From contig CAIMSP010000014.1 in NCBI GenBank assembly GCA_903844215.1, positions 1 to 36,605 of the forward strand: a stretch of 36,605 nucleotides of DNA. The letters are read 5' to 3'. Under the pieces are notes generated by a model. The model ran no database searches. It was not told where the DNA came from and saw nothing but the letters and a program-made list of their open reading frames with translations. The stretch comes from an uncultured beta proteobacterium. GTDB lineage: Bacteria > Pseudomonadota > Gammaproteobacteria > Burkholderiales > Burkholderiaceae_C. Shown piece by piece: positions 8,788 through 18,007 of the stretch (positions are counted from its first letter, which is position 1; each line of letters begins with the position of its first letter). The position numbers and the translations under genes were made by a program.

Positions 8788-9669
8788 ATGGAAAAACGCG
8801 TCTGGTTTCGCTCGACCTGGCTGCCCTGGTTCCTGCTCGCGCCGCAACTGCTGGTGGTCGGCGTGTTCTTTTTCTGGCCTGCGGGTCAGGCACTGGTCCA
8901 GTCGCTGCAACAGCAGGACGCCTTTGGCAGCAGCATCACCTGGGTCGGCCTGGAGAACTTCCGCGCGCTGTGGAAAGACAGCACGTATCTGGAGTCGTTC
9001 AAGACCACGCTGGTATTTTCGCTGCTGGTCACGAGCCTGGGCTTGAGCATCGCCTTGCTGCTGGCGGTCTTTGCCGACCGCATCCGGTATGGCGCGACCT
9101 TCTACAAGACGGTGCTGATCCTGCCCTATGCCGTGGCGCCGGTGGTCACCGGTTTGCTCTGGTCCTTCATGTTTTCCACTTCCACCGGCATCGTGACTTA
9201 CTGGCTCAAGCACCTGGGCGTGCATTGGAACCATTTGCTCAACGGCAACGATGCCATGGCACTGGTGGTCATGGCCGCCGTGTGGAAACAGATTTCCTAC
9301 AATTTCCTATTCTTCCTGGCGGGGTTGACCAGCATTCCAAAATCCTTGCTCGAGGCGGCCGCCATCGACGGTGCACGGCCCTGGCGCCGCTTCTGGACGA
9401 TTCAGTTGCCGCTGCTTTCGCCCACCTTGTTCTTCCTGATGGTGATCAACATGGTGTACGCATTTTTTGACACCTTCGCCATCATCGACTCGACCACGCA
9501 AGGGGGGCCGGGAAAAGACACCGCCACCTTGGTGTACCGGGTTTATTTCGACGGCTTTCGCGGCATGGACTTTGGTGGTGCGGCAGCGCAGTCGGTGGTG
9601 TTGATGGCGATCGTGATCGGCTTGACCGTGGTGCAGTTCCGTTTTATCGAAAAGAAAGTGAACTACTGA
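8788..9669 (+). CDS. ugpA: Glycerol-3-phosphate ABC transporter permease UgpA
   Basis: A protein of 293 residues with about six hydrophobic segments and the EAA loop of MalF-type permeases (EAAAIDGARPWRRFWTIQLP near residues 190-209), which contacts the ATPase. The sequence from LPYAVAPVVTGLLW to IIDSTTQGGPGKDT is typical of UgpA. It forms the inner-membrane channel with UgpE. The gene starts 78 nt after ugpB, across a terminator-like hairpin, and no strong Shine-Dalgarno sequence precedes the ATG. ugpE follows after 12 nt. Confidence 0.95.
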   Translation: MEKRVWFRSTWLPWFLLAPQLLVVGVFFFWPAGQALVQSLQQQDAFGSSITWVGLENFRALWKDSTYLESFKTTLVFSLLVTSLGLSIALLLAVFADRIRYGATFYKTVLILPYAVAPVVTGLLWSFMFSTSTGIVTYWLKHLGVHWNHLLNGNDAMALVVMAAVWKQISYNFLFFLAGLTSIPKSLLEAAAIDGARPWRRFWTIQLPLLSPTLFFLMVINMVYAFFDTFAIIDSTTQGGPGKDTATLVYRVYFDGFRGMDFGGAAAQSVVLMAIVIGLTVVQFRFIEKKVNY

Positions 9670-9681
9670 TGGGACGCCACC

Positions 9682-10530
9682 ATGGTTGAGCGCCGACCAC
9701 TGCTCACGCTGCTGGCCCACGGGGTGATGATTTTGGGCGTGCTCATCGTGGCCTTCCCGATCTACCTCGCCTTTGTGGCGTCAACCCATACGGCCAGCGA
9801 AATCATGCAGGCGCCCATGCCCATCCTGCCGGGCAGCCATCTTTGGGAAAGCTACCAGGCCGCACTCATGGGCACGGGAGCGGCCAGTTCGAGTGCACCC
9901 GTGGCGCGCATGATCTGGGTCAGTTTTGTCATCACCTTCATCATCACCTTCGGGAAAATCAGCATCTCCCTGCTGTCCGCTTTTGCCATCGTGTTCTTCC
10001 GCTTCCCGCTGCGCCAACTGTGCTTTTGGGCGGTCTTTGTCACACTGATGCTGCCGGTGGAAGTGCGCATTGGCCCGACCTACCAGGTCGTCGCCGACCT
10101 GGGGATGATCAATACCTATGCCGGTTTGTCGGTGCCGCTGATTGCCTCGGCCACGGCCACCTTTTTGTTCCGCCAATTCTTCATGTCGGTGCCGGATGAG
10201 TTGACGGAAGCCGCCCGCATGGACGGCGCCAGCCCGATGCGCTTCTTCATCGACATCCTGCTGCCGCTGTCCAAGACGTCGATTGCGGCGCTGTTTGTGA
10301 TTCAGTTCATCTACGGCTGGAACCAGTACTTGTGGCCACTGATCGCCGCCACCAGCGAGGACATGTACCCCGTGGTGATCGGCATCAAACGCATGATCGG
10401 CGGCGGCGAAACACCGGTCGAGTGGAACGTCCTGATGGCCACCGCCATCCTGGCGATGCTGCCGCCGGGCATCGTCGTGGTACTGATGCAGAAATGGTTC
10501 GTCAAAGGTTTGGTAGATACGGAGAAATAA
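9682..10530 (+). CDS. ugpE: Glycerol-3-phosphate ABC transporter permease UgpE
   Basis: A protein of 282 residues, the MalG-type partner of UgpA. It agrees closely with my recollection of E. coli UgpE: an N-terminus like VERRPLLTLLAHGVMILGV, then SAFAIVFFRFPLR, LMLPVEVRIGPTYQV, SATATFLFRQFFMS, the EAA loop EAARMDGASPMRFFIDILLP, FIYGWNQYLWPL and a C-terminus FVKGLVDTEK. About six membrane helices. The ATG lies 12 nt after the ugpA stop. A 68-nt spacer carrying the second copy of the GCGGGACAGTCCA motif separates it from ugpC. Confidence 0.96.
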   Translation: MVERRPLLTLLAHGVMILGVLIVAFPIYLAFVASTHTASEIMQAPMPILPGSHLWESYQAALMGTGAASSSAPVARMIWVSFVITFIITFGKISISLLSAFAIVFFRFPLRQLCFWAVFVTLMLPVEVRIGPTYQVVADLGMINTYAGLSVPLIASATATFLFRQFFMSVPDELTEAARMDGASPMRFFIDILLPLSKTSIAALFVIQFIYGWNQYLWPLIAATSEDMYPVVIGIKRMIGGGETPVEWNVLMATAILAMLPPGIVVVLMQKWFVKGLVDTEK

Positions 10531-10538
10531 ATGAACTT

Positions 10539-10567
10539 GCGGGACAGTCCAAGAGTTACGCGTAACG
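10539..10567. repeat. Repeated motif, copy 2, between ugpE and ugpC
   Basis: GCGGGACAGTCCA, 3 nt, then the perfect 12-bp palindrome GTTACGCGTAAC and G. It matches the copy at 7219-7250 in the 13-mer and in the TTAC...GTAACG arms, though the centre between the arms differs. A 19-codon frame from the ATG at 10531 passes through it, but this has no sign of being a gene. It may be a dispersed repeat or a binding site affecting ugpC. Confidence 0.45.
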
Positions 10568-10598
10568 AACTTTGCCCGGTCCTCAACTGAATAGAGCT

Positions 10599-11603
<1,005 letters not shown>

Positions 11604-11615
11604 CGGATCTATCCC

Positions 11616-12371
11616 ATGCAAGTGAGCTTCGACCACTGGCCTTATCCACGCTGGATTGCGCACCGCGGTGCCGGCAAACTGGCGCCGGAAAACACGCTTG
11701 CGGCCTTGCGCCTGGGCGCAGCCCACGGCTACCGCATGTTCGAATGCGACGTCAAGCTCTCTGCCGACGGCGTGCCGTTCCTGCTGCACGACAAGACACT
11801 CGAGCGCACCAGCAACGGCCACGGCATCGCCGGTGATCTGGCCTGGTCAGAACTGTCGCAGCTGGACGCGGGCACCTGGCATTCGCGCAGTTACGCCGGC
11901 GAGCCCCTGCCCACGCTGGACAACATCGCCGCCTATTGCCTGCGCAACGGCTTCTTCCTGAACATCGAGATCAAGCCCACGCCGGGACAGGAACACCTGA
12001 CCGGCGAGGTGGTGGCGCAACATGCGGCGCGTTTGTGGCGCGGCGCGGCAACGCCACCGCTGCTCACGTCCTTTCGCCCCGAAGCGCTGCAGGCGGCCCA
12101 AGCCGCTGCGCCCGAACTGCCGCGCGGCATGCTGCTCGACAGCCTGTGGAGCGGTTGGCTGCCAGCCGCGCAGCAACTGGGCTGCGTGGCCCTGGTCTGC
12201 AATCACGCGCTATGGGACGCCGCCACGCTCGCGCAGGCCCATGCTGCCGGCCTGCGTGCCTTGAGCTATACCGTGAACGACGAATGGGCCGCGCAGCGCC
12301 TGCTCGAGCTTGGCACCGACGGCATCATCACCGACCGCGTGGAGCTGTTTTCCCCTGCCAGCCCCGCGTGA
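11616..12371 (+). CDS. ugpQ: Cytoplasmic glycerophosphodiester phosphodiesterase
   Basis: A protein of 251 residues of the GDPD family, without a signal peptide. Catalytic features are HRG at 16-18, PENT with E25, the metal ligands in FECDVKLSADG (E43, D45) and HD at 58-59, and IEIKP near residue 111; it ends with the usual GTDGIITDR strand. It hydrolyses incoming glycerophosphodiesters to glycerol-3-phosphate and an alcohol, so it completes the pathway begun by UgpBAEC. It is last in the ugp operon. Its final 44 nt overlap, tail to tail, the small membrane-protein gene on the minus strand. Confidence 0.95.
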   Translation: MQVSFDHWPYPRWIAHRGAGKLAPENTLAALRLGAAHGYRMFECDVKLSADGVPFLLHDKTLERTSNGHGIAGDLAWSELSQLDAGTWHSRSYAGEPLPTLDNIAAYCLRNGFFLNIEIKPTPGQEHLTGEVVAQHAARLWRGAATPPLLTSFRPEALQAAQAAAPELPRGMLLDSLWSGWLPAAQQLGCVALVCNHALWDAATLAQAHAAGLRALSYTVNDEWAAQRLLELGTDGIITDRVELFSPASPA

Positions 12372-12627
12372 GCAGCCACTGGCAGCTGGCGCAACTCAGC
12401 ACCAGCGCCAGGTAGCTGAGCATCTTGCCGTCCACGCCGAACAGCAGCAGCCCCGCCAGCAGTGCCGCGGCGCCAAGCGCAAACTGGATCGCCACCTGCA
12501 GCCACCAGCGCAGCGGTGGGCTCGGGTTGCGCAACACATGGCGACTCGCCGCGGGCAGCAGCAAGGCCACAAAGCCTGCGGGTGCCAGGAAATTCAAGAC
12601 ATGCAAGACAAGATGAAGGAAAGCCAT
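12328..12627 (-). CDS. Small hypothetical membrane protein
   Basis: A 99-residue open frame with three or four hydrophobic segments (LVLHVLNFLAPAGFVALLL, then a segment around VAIQFALGAAALLAGLLLF, then YLALVLSCASC) and a basic C-terminus, as expected of a small inner-membrane protein. I do not recognise a family. It occupies the otherwise empty stretch between ugpQ and hemA and overlaps the 3' end of ugpQ by 44 nt on the opposite strand. The hydrophobic pattern argues for a real gene rather than a shadow, but there is no clear Shine-Dalgarno sequence before the ATG. Confidence 0.6.
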   Translation of the reverse strand: MAFLHLVLHVLNFLAPAGFVALLLPAASRHVLRNPSPPLRWWLQVAIQFALGAAALLAGLLLFGVDGKMLSYLALVLSCASCQWLLTRGWQGKTAPRGR

Positions 12628-12670
12628 GGGGCGCTGGAGCTCGGGTGCGAAGTAAAAATGGATTCGAATC

Positions 12671-12697
12671 TTGGAAGCGGCAGAGTGATTTTATAAT
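12671..12697 (+). promoter_or_regulatory. Putative sigma-70 promoter of hemA, predicting a leaderless mRNA
   Basis: A perfect TATAAT at 12692-12697, with TTGGAA at 12671-12676 as a possible -35 box (4 of 6 bases, short 15-nt spacer). The hemA ATG begins 7 nt after the -10 box, about where transcription would start. No Shine-Dalgarno sequence precedes the ATG. An additional upstream promoter cannot be excluded. Confidence 0.5.
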
Positions 12698-12703
12698 CGA
12701 GCC

Positions 12704-13963
12704 ATGGCAGTCTGGGCGCTAGGCATCAATCACACCACGGCACCGCTCGATTTGCGGGGCCGGTTTGCGTTCGCCGTGGACAAAATGGAGCCCGTGCTGC
12801 ACGGCTTTCGCCAGTCGCTTGCGCGCCAGCCCGAGGTGGCGCTGATCTCCACTTGCAACCGCACCGAAATCTACTGCGCCGCAGAAAACCCCGAGCTCGA
12901 GCACACGCTGGACTGGCTGGCGCACAGTGGCGGCGTGGCCACCACGCTGCTGCGCCAACACACCTACAGCCTGCAGGACGGACTGGCCGCCCGGCATGCG
13001 TTTCGCGTCGCCAGCGGCCTGGACTCGATGGTGCTGGGCGAGCCGCAGATCCTGGGTCAGATGAAGGACGCGATCCGCGCCGCCGAGGCCGCGGGCTCGC
13101 TGGGCACGACGCTGAACCAGTTGTTCCAGCGCACCTTTGCCGTGGCCAAGGACGTGCGCACCTCGACCGAAATCGGCGCGCACTCGATCAGCATGGCTGC
13201 GGCCGTGGTGCGCCTGGCGGGACAGATTTTTGAAGACCTGGGCCAGGTCAAGGTGTTGTTCGTGGGCGCAGGCGAGATGGTCGAACTGGCGGCCACACAC
13301 TTTGCTGCCAAGGCGCCCAAGTCGATCACGATTGCCAACCGCACCCTGGAGCGCGGAGAAAAACTCGCCAGCCGCTTTGGCGCCGAAGTCATGCGTCTGG
13401 CCGACCTGCCGGATCGTTTGCACGAGTTCGATGCGGTCGTGAGCTGCACCGCCAGCACGCTGCCCATCATCGGACTCGGCGCGGTGGAACGCGCCCTCAA
13501 GGCGCGTCGGCGCCGTCCCATGTTCATGGTCGATCTGGCCGTGCCGCGCGACATCGAGCCCGAGGTCAAGGCACTGGAAGACGTCTATCTCTACACCGTC
13601 GATGACCTGGCCAGTGTGGTGCAGACCGCGCAGGCGAACCGCCAGGCCGCTGTGGCGCAGGCCGAAGCCATCATCGACACCGGCGTGCAAAGTTTCGTGC
13701 ACTGGATGGAACAGCGCGGCAGCGTGCCGCTGATCCAGCAGCTCAACGCCCAGGCCGACGAGTGGCGCACGCTGGAGCTGGCGCGCGCGCGCAAGCTGCT
13801 GGCCAAGGGGGAAGACGTGGACGCGGTGCTCGAAGCGCTGTCCAAGGGACTCACGCAAAAGATGCTGCACGGCGCCATGGCCGAACTGCGCGTCGGCGAC
13901 GCGCAAGCGCGTGAACACACGGCGCAAGCGATTCACAAGCTGTTCCTGCGCAAAGAACGTTAG
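12704..13963 (+). CDS. hemA: Glutamyl-tRNA reductase
   Basis: A protein of 419 residues, the usual length. It reduces glutamyl-tRNA to glutamate-1-semialdehyde with NADPH, the committed step of C5 tetrapyrrole synthesis. The N-terminal [14 protein letters not shown] and STCNRTE with the nucleophile Cys51 form the catalytic domain; [12 protein letters not shown] (near 183) starts the NADPH-binding fold, [12 protein letters not shown] (near 274) follows, and a C-terminal dimerisation helix region ends the protein. First of hemA-prfA-prmC, a conserved proteobacterial order. The start is fixed by the conserved [11 protein letters not shown] and may be leaderless. A small perfect hairpin follows the stop codon. 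Confidence 0.97.
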   Translation: MAVWALGINHTTAPLDLRGRFAFAVDKMEPVLHGFRQSLARQPEVALISTCNRTEIYCAAENPELEHTLDWLAHSGGVATTLLRQHTYSLQDGLAARHAFRVASGLDSMVLGEPQILGQMKDAIRAAEAAGSLGTTLNQLFQRTFAVAKDVRTSTEIGAHSISMAAAVVRLAGQIFEDLGQVKVLFVGAGEMVELAATHFAAKAPKSITIANRTLERGEKLASRFGAEVMRLADLPDRLHEFDAVVSCTASTLPIIGLGAVERALKARRRRPMFMVDLAVPRDIEPEVKALEDVYLYTVDDLASVVQTAQANRQAAVAQAEAIIDTGVQSFVHWMEQRGSVPLIQQLNAQADEWRTLELARARKLLAKGEDVDAVLEALSKGLTQKMLHGAMAELRVGDAQAREHTAQAIHKLFLRKER

Positions 13964-13980
13964 CGACGCTGCCGCGTCGC
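13963..13980 (+). other. Hairpin at the hemA stop codon
   Basis: A perfect 7-bp stem GCGACGC/GCGTCGC with a TGCC loop, beginning at the last base of the hemA stop codon. No T run follows, so it is not a typical intrinsic terminator; it may stabilise the mRNA end or slow transcription before prfA. Confidence 0.4.
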
Positions 13981-13984
13981 CCGC

Positions 13985-14061
13985 CCTTCGACAAGCTCAG
14001 GGTGAACGGTGTTCTTCTTCCCCGCGTCGGCAGCTCCCGCTCGGGCTGAGCCTGTCGAAGC
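13985..14061. repeat. Inverted pair of a dispersed TTCGACA-type repeat
   Basis: The left arm CTTCGACAAGCTCAG (13986-14000) and right arm CTGAGCCTGTCGAAG (14046-14060) are reverse complements at 14 of 15 positions. Each resembles the widespread short repeat CTTCGACAGGCTCAG, followed by a GNGAACGG-like tail, that I recall from intergenic regions of many GC-rich proteobacteria. The head-to-head pair could form a large stem-loop in the hemA-prfA spacer and may act as a partial terminator or mRNA stabiliser. This spacer holds no gene. Confidence 0.65.
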
Positions 14062-14079
14062 TCTACTCACACTGCATCC

Positions 14080-15180
14080 ATGAAAACCTTCTTACGCCAA
14101 CAACTCGAGCGCTACGCATTCCGCCTGGCCGAGCTCGACTTCCTGCTGTCGCGCGAGGACATCATGCGCGACATGAAGCAGTTCCTGGCGCTGTCGCGTG
14201 AGCACACCGAGGTGGCCGCCATCGCCAGCCGCTACGCGCGCTGGCAACAGCGCCAGAGCGATCTGGCCACGGGACAGGAAATGCTCAAAAGCAGCGCCGA
14301 CGACGCCGACATGCTGGCCATGGCGCAGGACGAAATCACGGCTGCACAGCAGGAATGCGAGCAGCTCGAAGCCGAACTGCAGCGCATGCTGCTGCCGAAG
14401 GACCCGGACGATCAGCGCAATGCCTTCATGGAAATCCGCGCCGGCACCGGTGGCGACGAGTCCGCGCTGTTCGCCGCCGACCTGTTTCGCATGTACACGC
14501 GCTACTGCGAGCGCATGGGCTGGAAGACCGAGATCATGAGCGAGTCCAGCAGCGAGCTCGGCGGCTACAAGGAAGTGGTGCTGCGCATCGAGGGCGACGG
14601 CGTTTACGGCAAGCTGCGCTTCGAGTCTGGTGGCCATCGGGTGCAGCGCGTGCCCTCCACGGAGACGCAAGGCCGCATCCACACCAGCGCCTGCACCGTG
14701 GCCGTGTTGCCCGAGCCCGACGAGGCCGTGGCCATCACCATCAACCCGGCGGACTTGCGCATCGACACCTACCGCGCCAGCGGCGCGGGCGGCCAGCACA
14801 TCAACAAGACCGACTCGGCCGTGCGCATCACCCACATCCCCACCGGCATCGTGGCCGAGTGCCAGGACGACCGCTCCCAGCACCGCAACAAGGCCCGCGC
14901 GATGCAGGTGCTGTCGGCGCGCATCGTGGAGAAGGACCGCTCGGCCCAGGCGGCCAAGGACGCCGCCATGCGCAAGGGCCTGATCGGCAGCGGCGACCGC
15001 AGCGACCGCATCCGCACCTACAACTTCCCTCAGGGGCGCCTCACCGACCACCGCATCAACCTCACGCTGTACAAGCTGCAGGCGATCACGGAAGGCGACC
15101 TGGGCGACGTGGTTCAAGCCCTGCACCAGGCGCGCGAAGCCGAGCAGTTGGAAGAACTCGAAGTGGGCGCTGCGCGCTGA
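14080..15180 (+). CDS. prfA: Peptide chain release factor 1
   Basis: A protein of 366 residues that recognises UAA and UAG stop codons and triggers peptide release. It carries the RF1-type codon-recognition PxT motif (as PST in [10 protein letters not shown]) and the catalytic GGQ at 237-239 in [13 protein letters not shown], followed by the usual basic C-terminal domain ([29 protein letters not shown]). Gln239 is the expected methylation target of PrmC, whose gene overlaps this one by 1 nt (TGATG), so the enzyme and its substrate are translationally coupled. Confidence 0.97.
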   Translation: MKTFLRQQLERYAFRLAELDFLLSREDIMRDMKQFLALSREHTEVAAIASRYARWQQRQSDLATGQEMLKSSADDADMLAMAQDEITAAQQECEQLEAELQRMLLPKDPDDQRNAFMEIRAGTGGDESALFAADLFRMYTRYCERMGWKTEIMSESSSELGGYKEVVLRIEGDGVYGKLRFESGGHRVQRVPSTETQGRIHTSACTVAVLPEPDEAVAITINPADLRIDTYRASGAGGQHINKTDSAVRITHIPTGIVAECQDDRSQHRNKARAMQVLSARIVEKDRSAQAAKDAAMRKGLIGSGDRSDRIRTYNFPQGRLTDHRINLTLYKLQAITEGDLGDVVQALHQAREAEQLEELEVGAAR

Positions 15181-16148
15181 TGGAAGCGACACCGGGCACG
15201 CTGGCTCAGGCTCTGGCGCGCGCCCTGGCTGCGGGCTTGGAACGCCTGGACGCGCAGTTGCTGCTGCTGCACGCCCTGGGCCAGCCGACCGGCGCACGCG
15301 CCTGGCTGTTGGCGCATGACAGCGACGCGCTGCCAGCAACCGTGCAGTTGCGGTTCGAGCAGCTGACGCAGCGGCGTTTGGGCGGCGAACCGCTGGCCTA
15401 CATCACCGGTCACAAGGAATTCTTCGGCCTCGATCTGCAAGTGGATGCCCGCGTGCTGGTGCCGCGACCCGACACCGAGACCCTGGTGGAATGGGCGCTG
15501 GAGGTGCTGAAGGATTGCGTTCCGGCATCCGCTGCCGAATCGACAGCAGGCGACGTGTTGCACCTGGGCACCGGCAGCGGCGATGTGCTTGACCTCGGCA
15601 GCGGCAGCGGTGATGTGCTTGACCTCGGCACCGGCAGCGGTGATGTGCTTGACCTCGGCACCGGCAGCGGTGCCGTGGCGCTGGCGCTGCAGCACGCACG
15701 CCCGGGGTTGCGCGTGCACGCGCTCGACGCCAGCGCCGACGCGCTCCAGGTGGCGCAGGCCAACGCGCAGCGGCTGCGCCTGCCGGTGCGCTTGTTTCAG
15801 GGCTCCTGGCTCAAAGGTGTGAGCGGTCGCTATTGGACCATCGTTTCCAATCCGCCCTATATCGCCGCGCTCGATCGCCATTTGAAGGACCTCGCGCACG
15901 AGCCACTGCAGGCGCTGGTCAGCGGAGACGACGGCCTGGACGACATGCGCCAGATCGTCACGCAGGCCGGCGCGCACCTGCAGCCCGGCGGCTGGCTGCT
16001 GCTGGAGCACGGCTACGACCAGGCTGGCGCCGTGCGCGCCTTGCTGCGGGGAGCAGGCTTTGAGGACGTACAGTCCCGCCAGGACTTGAGTGGCATTGAA
16101 CGCTGCAGTGGCGGGCGTTGCGCCAATGCCGGCGCAACTCTCAGTTAA
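15180..16148 (+). CDS. prmC: Release-factor glutamine N5-methyltransferase with expanded motif I
   Basis: A protein of 322 residues, against about 277 in E. coli. The N-terminal helical domain is followed by the conserved VPRPDTETLVEWAL (94-107), SAM-binding motif I, and the catalytic NPPY at 224-227. It methylates the Gln of GGQ in RF1 and RF2. Motif I is unusual: residues 124-163 are four tandem 10-residue units, GDVL(H/D)LG(T/S)GS, the last running into the normal GAVALAL helix. The spacing to NPPY suits the fourth copy as the working SAM loop, while the spacing from PRPDTE suits the first, so about 30 residues are additional. The ATG overlaps the prfA stop by 1 nt. The kinase gene converges 11 nt downstream. 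Confidence 0.93.
   Translation: MEATPGTLAQALARALAAGLERLDAQLLLLHALGQPTGARAWLLAHDSDALPATVQLRFEQLTQRRLGGEPLAYITGHKEFFGLDLQVDARVLVPRPDTETLVEWALEVLKDCVPASAAESTAGDVLHLGTGSGDVLDLGSGSGDVLDLGTGSGDVLDLGTGSGAVALALQHARPGLRVHALDASADALQVAQANAQRLRLPVRLFQGSWLKGVSGRYWTIVSNPPYIAALDRHLKDLAHEPLQALVSGDDGLDDMRQIVTQAGAHLQPGGWLLLEHGYDQAGAVRALLRGAGFEDVQSRQDLSGIERCSGGRCANAGATLS
15549..15668 (+). repeat. Four tandem 30-bp units in prmC motif I
   Basis: Units lie at 15549-15578, 15579-15608, 15609-15638 and 15639-15668. Units 3 and 4 are identical, unit 2 differs from them at 2 positions, and unit 1 at about 6. The period is a multiple of three, so the reading frame is kept. Each unit encodes GDVLDLGTGS or a near variant, which is the strand-loop core of the SAM-binding motif. 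The identity of units 3 and 4 points to a recent duplication. Confidence 0.95.
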
Positions 16149-16159
16149 CGCGATCGGCT

Positions 16160-18007
16160 TCAGGACACGGAAATTTCGATCACGGTTCGCCCCGGCTGGC
16201 TTGAACAACGCAGAATGGCGCCGATCGCAACCGCGCGATCGGTCATGGAGCGCAGCCCCTTTTTGCTCGTCGTATCCACATCAAAACCCACGCCGTCATC
16301 GATGATTTGCAGCCGCACACCGGCGCTTGGCGAGCCCATCGGCTGCGCCCGAATGCGCAGGCTGTGAGCCCGGGCATGCTGCAATACGTTGGAGAGCGCT
16401 TCGAACAGCAGCAACTGCATTTGCCGCATGGCCGCGCCGTCGAGCCGGGGCACCGGCGCGAGTTCCTCCACCTCCCAGATCAGCCGCACGTCCAGCGCGG
16501 CAAAGCGCGGCTCCAGCCGATAGCGCATGCTGGCCAGCAAAGCGCCGATGTCGCCCTCGGGCAGATTCATCGCGTCCACGGACAACTTGAGCTGATCCAG
16601 CGAATCGCGCAGGGTTTGTACCACCTGTGCCGAACTGGATCGACCCGCTTCCAGCTGCCGAATGGCGGTGCTGATGTGCGAGCCCACGCCGTCGTGCATG
16701 TCGCGCAGGATGCGCGTGCGCTCAGCGGTGCGCTCTTGTTCACGCGCCAGCAACTCGAACCGCTGGTAGGTCTGCGCCAACTCATCCTCCTTGCTTGCCA
16801 CCTGTCGCGCCAGGTTGGCGGTGAAGTCCCGCGCATGCAGCAGCGCAGCGCGAAATCTCGCAGTCACGACATAGCCCAGCGTCAAGGCGAACAACAGCGA
16901 GCCGTAGCGCAACAAAGTGTTCTCGGCATAAACTGAACTGATTCGGACCACGATCAGGTCGCGCAAACCCAACAGCCCATTCAGCAGCAGCACAGCGGTC
17001 ACCAGTTTTTGCGACCCCGAACCCCCATGAGTCGCTTTCCAGATGAGTGCGGGCAAGGTTGCCAGCACCGTGACGGCCAAGGCCGAGTACCAGAGCGTCA
17101 ATACCCAGGTATGGCCAAACAGCGAGGCGACGAGGCCGGCAACGACACTCCCCGCCGCCAGCAGCCCGAGCCAGCAGCGCAACCAACTGACGGCAGGGCG
17201 GCGACTCCACCCGGCGATCTCCATGCAGAAAAGCAGCGTGCTAGCCATCCAGATGGCTACCGCCATCCGAAGCACAATGCCCCACCAGAGCCAGGACAAG
17301 GGTGGGTTATCAAGAATGACATCGACCACAACCAGGAGCCCGAACAACTGGGCCAGACCCGCGTGCAGGTACAGGGGGTCGCGCCGGGGTTTGTCTGGCG
17401 CCAGCGTGTCAACCTGGCTGGCCCACAGTGCCAGCGCCATCAAACCGACCACCAGACCCGTGATCGTGATGGCAAAGGAGCCCGTGCTGCGCCAGCGGTA
17501 GTTCTTCAAATACACGGCATGAACTTCTTCCGCCGGCCCCAAGGTCATGGGCGCCAAGCCACCGCGACGACCGATGTCGGCGCGAATTCGAATCCGCAGC
17601 AGGTTGCTGCGGTGCAGCGACCCCGGTTGGATTTCAACGTAGCGCGGGCTCTTGGCATAGTCCGCTCCGTTGCCCTGCTGCATGTCGCCGTTGTGCTGCA
17701 ACAGCACGCCGTTGAGCCAAACCTCGTACGCGTTGCCCAGCCGCGGGATATACAGGCCGTAGCTTGCGCTGGGCAGCACCGGCAAAACAAACGGAATTTC
17801 AAAGCTCGCCTCCCCGGGCCGGCCGTTTTGGCGTTGATCCCAGTGGTAGGGCAGGCTGACTGCCTGCTGAGTCGTTTGCCCCAGCACCGTGACCCAGGCC
17901 TGCGCCTGACTCAGCTCCAAGGTTTGGGCCCGCAAGTGCAACGCCGAACTCGCCAGCAACAGCCCCAAGCACAGGCTCAGGGCCCGCGAAAAGTACGCGG
18001 CCAGCAT
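16160..18007 (-). CDS. Membrane sensor histidine kinase (NarX/HPK7 type, 7TMR-DISM-like)
   Basis: A protein of 615 residues. An N-terminal signal or anchor (MLAAYFSRALSLCLGLLLAS) precedes a periplasmic beta-rich domain (about 30-190, with YGLYIPRLGNAYEVWLNG), then about seven hydrophobic segments (about 195-400), a short coiled coil (ASKEDELAQTYQRFELLAREQ), a HisKA_3-type dimerisation motif RDMHDGVGSHIS with His438 as the likely phosphorylation site, and a HATPase domain (EALSNVLQHA near 536, DDGVGFD near 570). This layout matches 7TMR-DISM kinases, which are thought to sense carbohydrate-like or other small ligands; the ligand is unknown. The open frame extends to 18133, but the ATG at 18007 overlaps the regulator's stop (TGATG) and begins the signal peptide. 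Converges on prmC. Confidence 0.88.
   Translation of the reverse strand: MLAAYFSRALSLCLGLLLASSALHLRAQTLELSQAQAWVTVLGQTTQQAVSLPYHWDQRQNGRPGEASFEIPFVLPVLPSASYGLYIPRLGNAYEVWLNGVLLQHNGDMQQGNGADYAKSPRYVEIQPGSLHRSNLLRIRIRADIGRRGGLAPMTLGPAEEVHAVYLKNYRWRSTGSFAITITGLVVGLMALALWASQVDTLAPDKPRRDPLYLHAGLAQLFGLLVVVDVILDNPPLSWLWWGIVLRMAVAIWMASTLLFCMEIAGWSRRPAVSWLRCWLGLLAAGSVVAGLVASLFGHTWVLTLWYSALAVTVLATLPALIWKATHGGSGSQKLVTAVLLLNGLLGLRDLIVVRISSVYAENTLLRYGSLLFALTLGYVVTARFRAALLHARDFTANLARQVASKEDELAQTYQRFELLAREQERTAERTRILRDMHDGVGSHISTAIRQLEAGRSSSAQVVQTLRDSLDQLKLSVDAMNLPEGDIGALLASMRYRLEPRFAALDVRLIWEVEELAPVPRLDGAAMRQMQLLLFEALSNVLQHARAHSLRIRAQPMGSPSAGVRLQIIDDGVGFDVDTTSKKGLRSMTDRAVAIGAILRCSSQPGRTVIEISVS

Noticed and set aside
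10531..10590. A 19-codon open frame between ugpE and ugpC
   Set aside because: It is made of the repeated motif, has no Shine-Dalgarno of its own and no sign of conservation.
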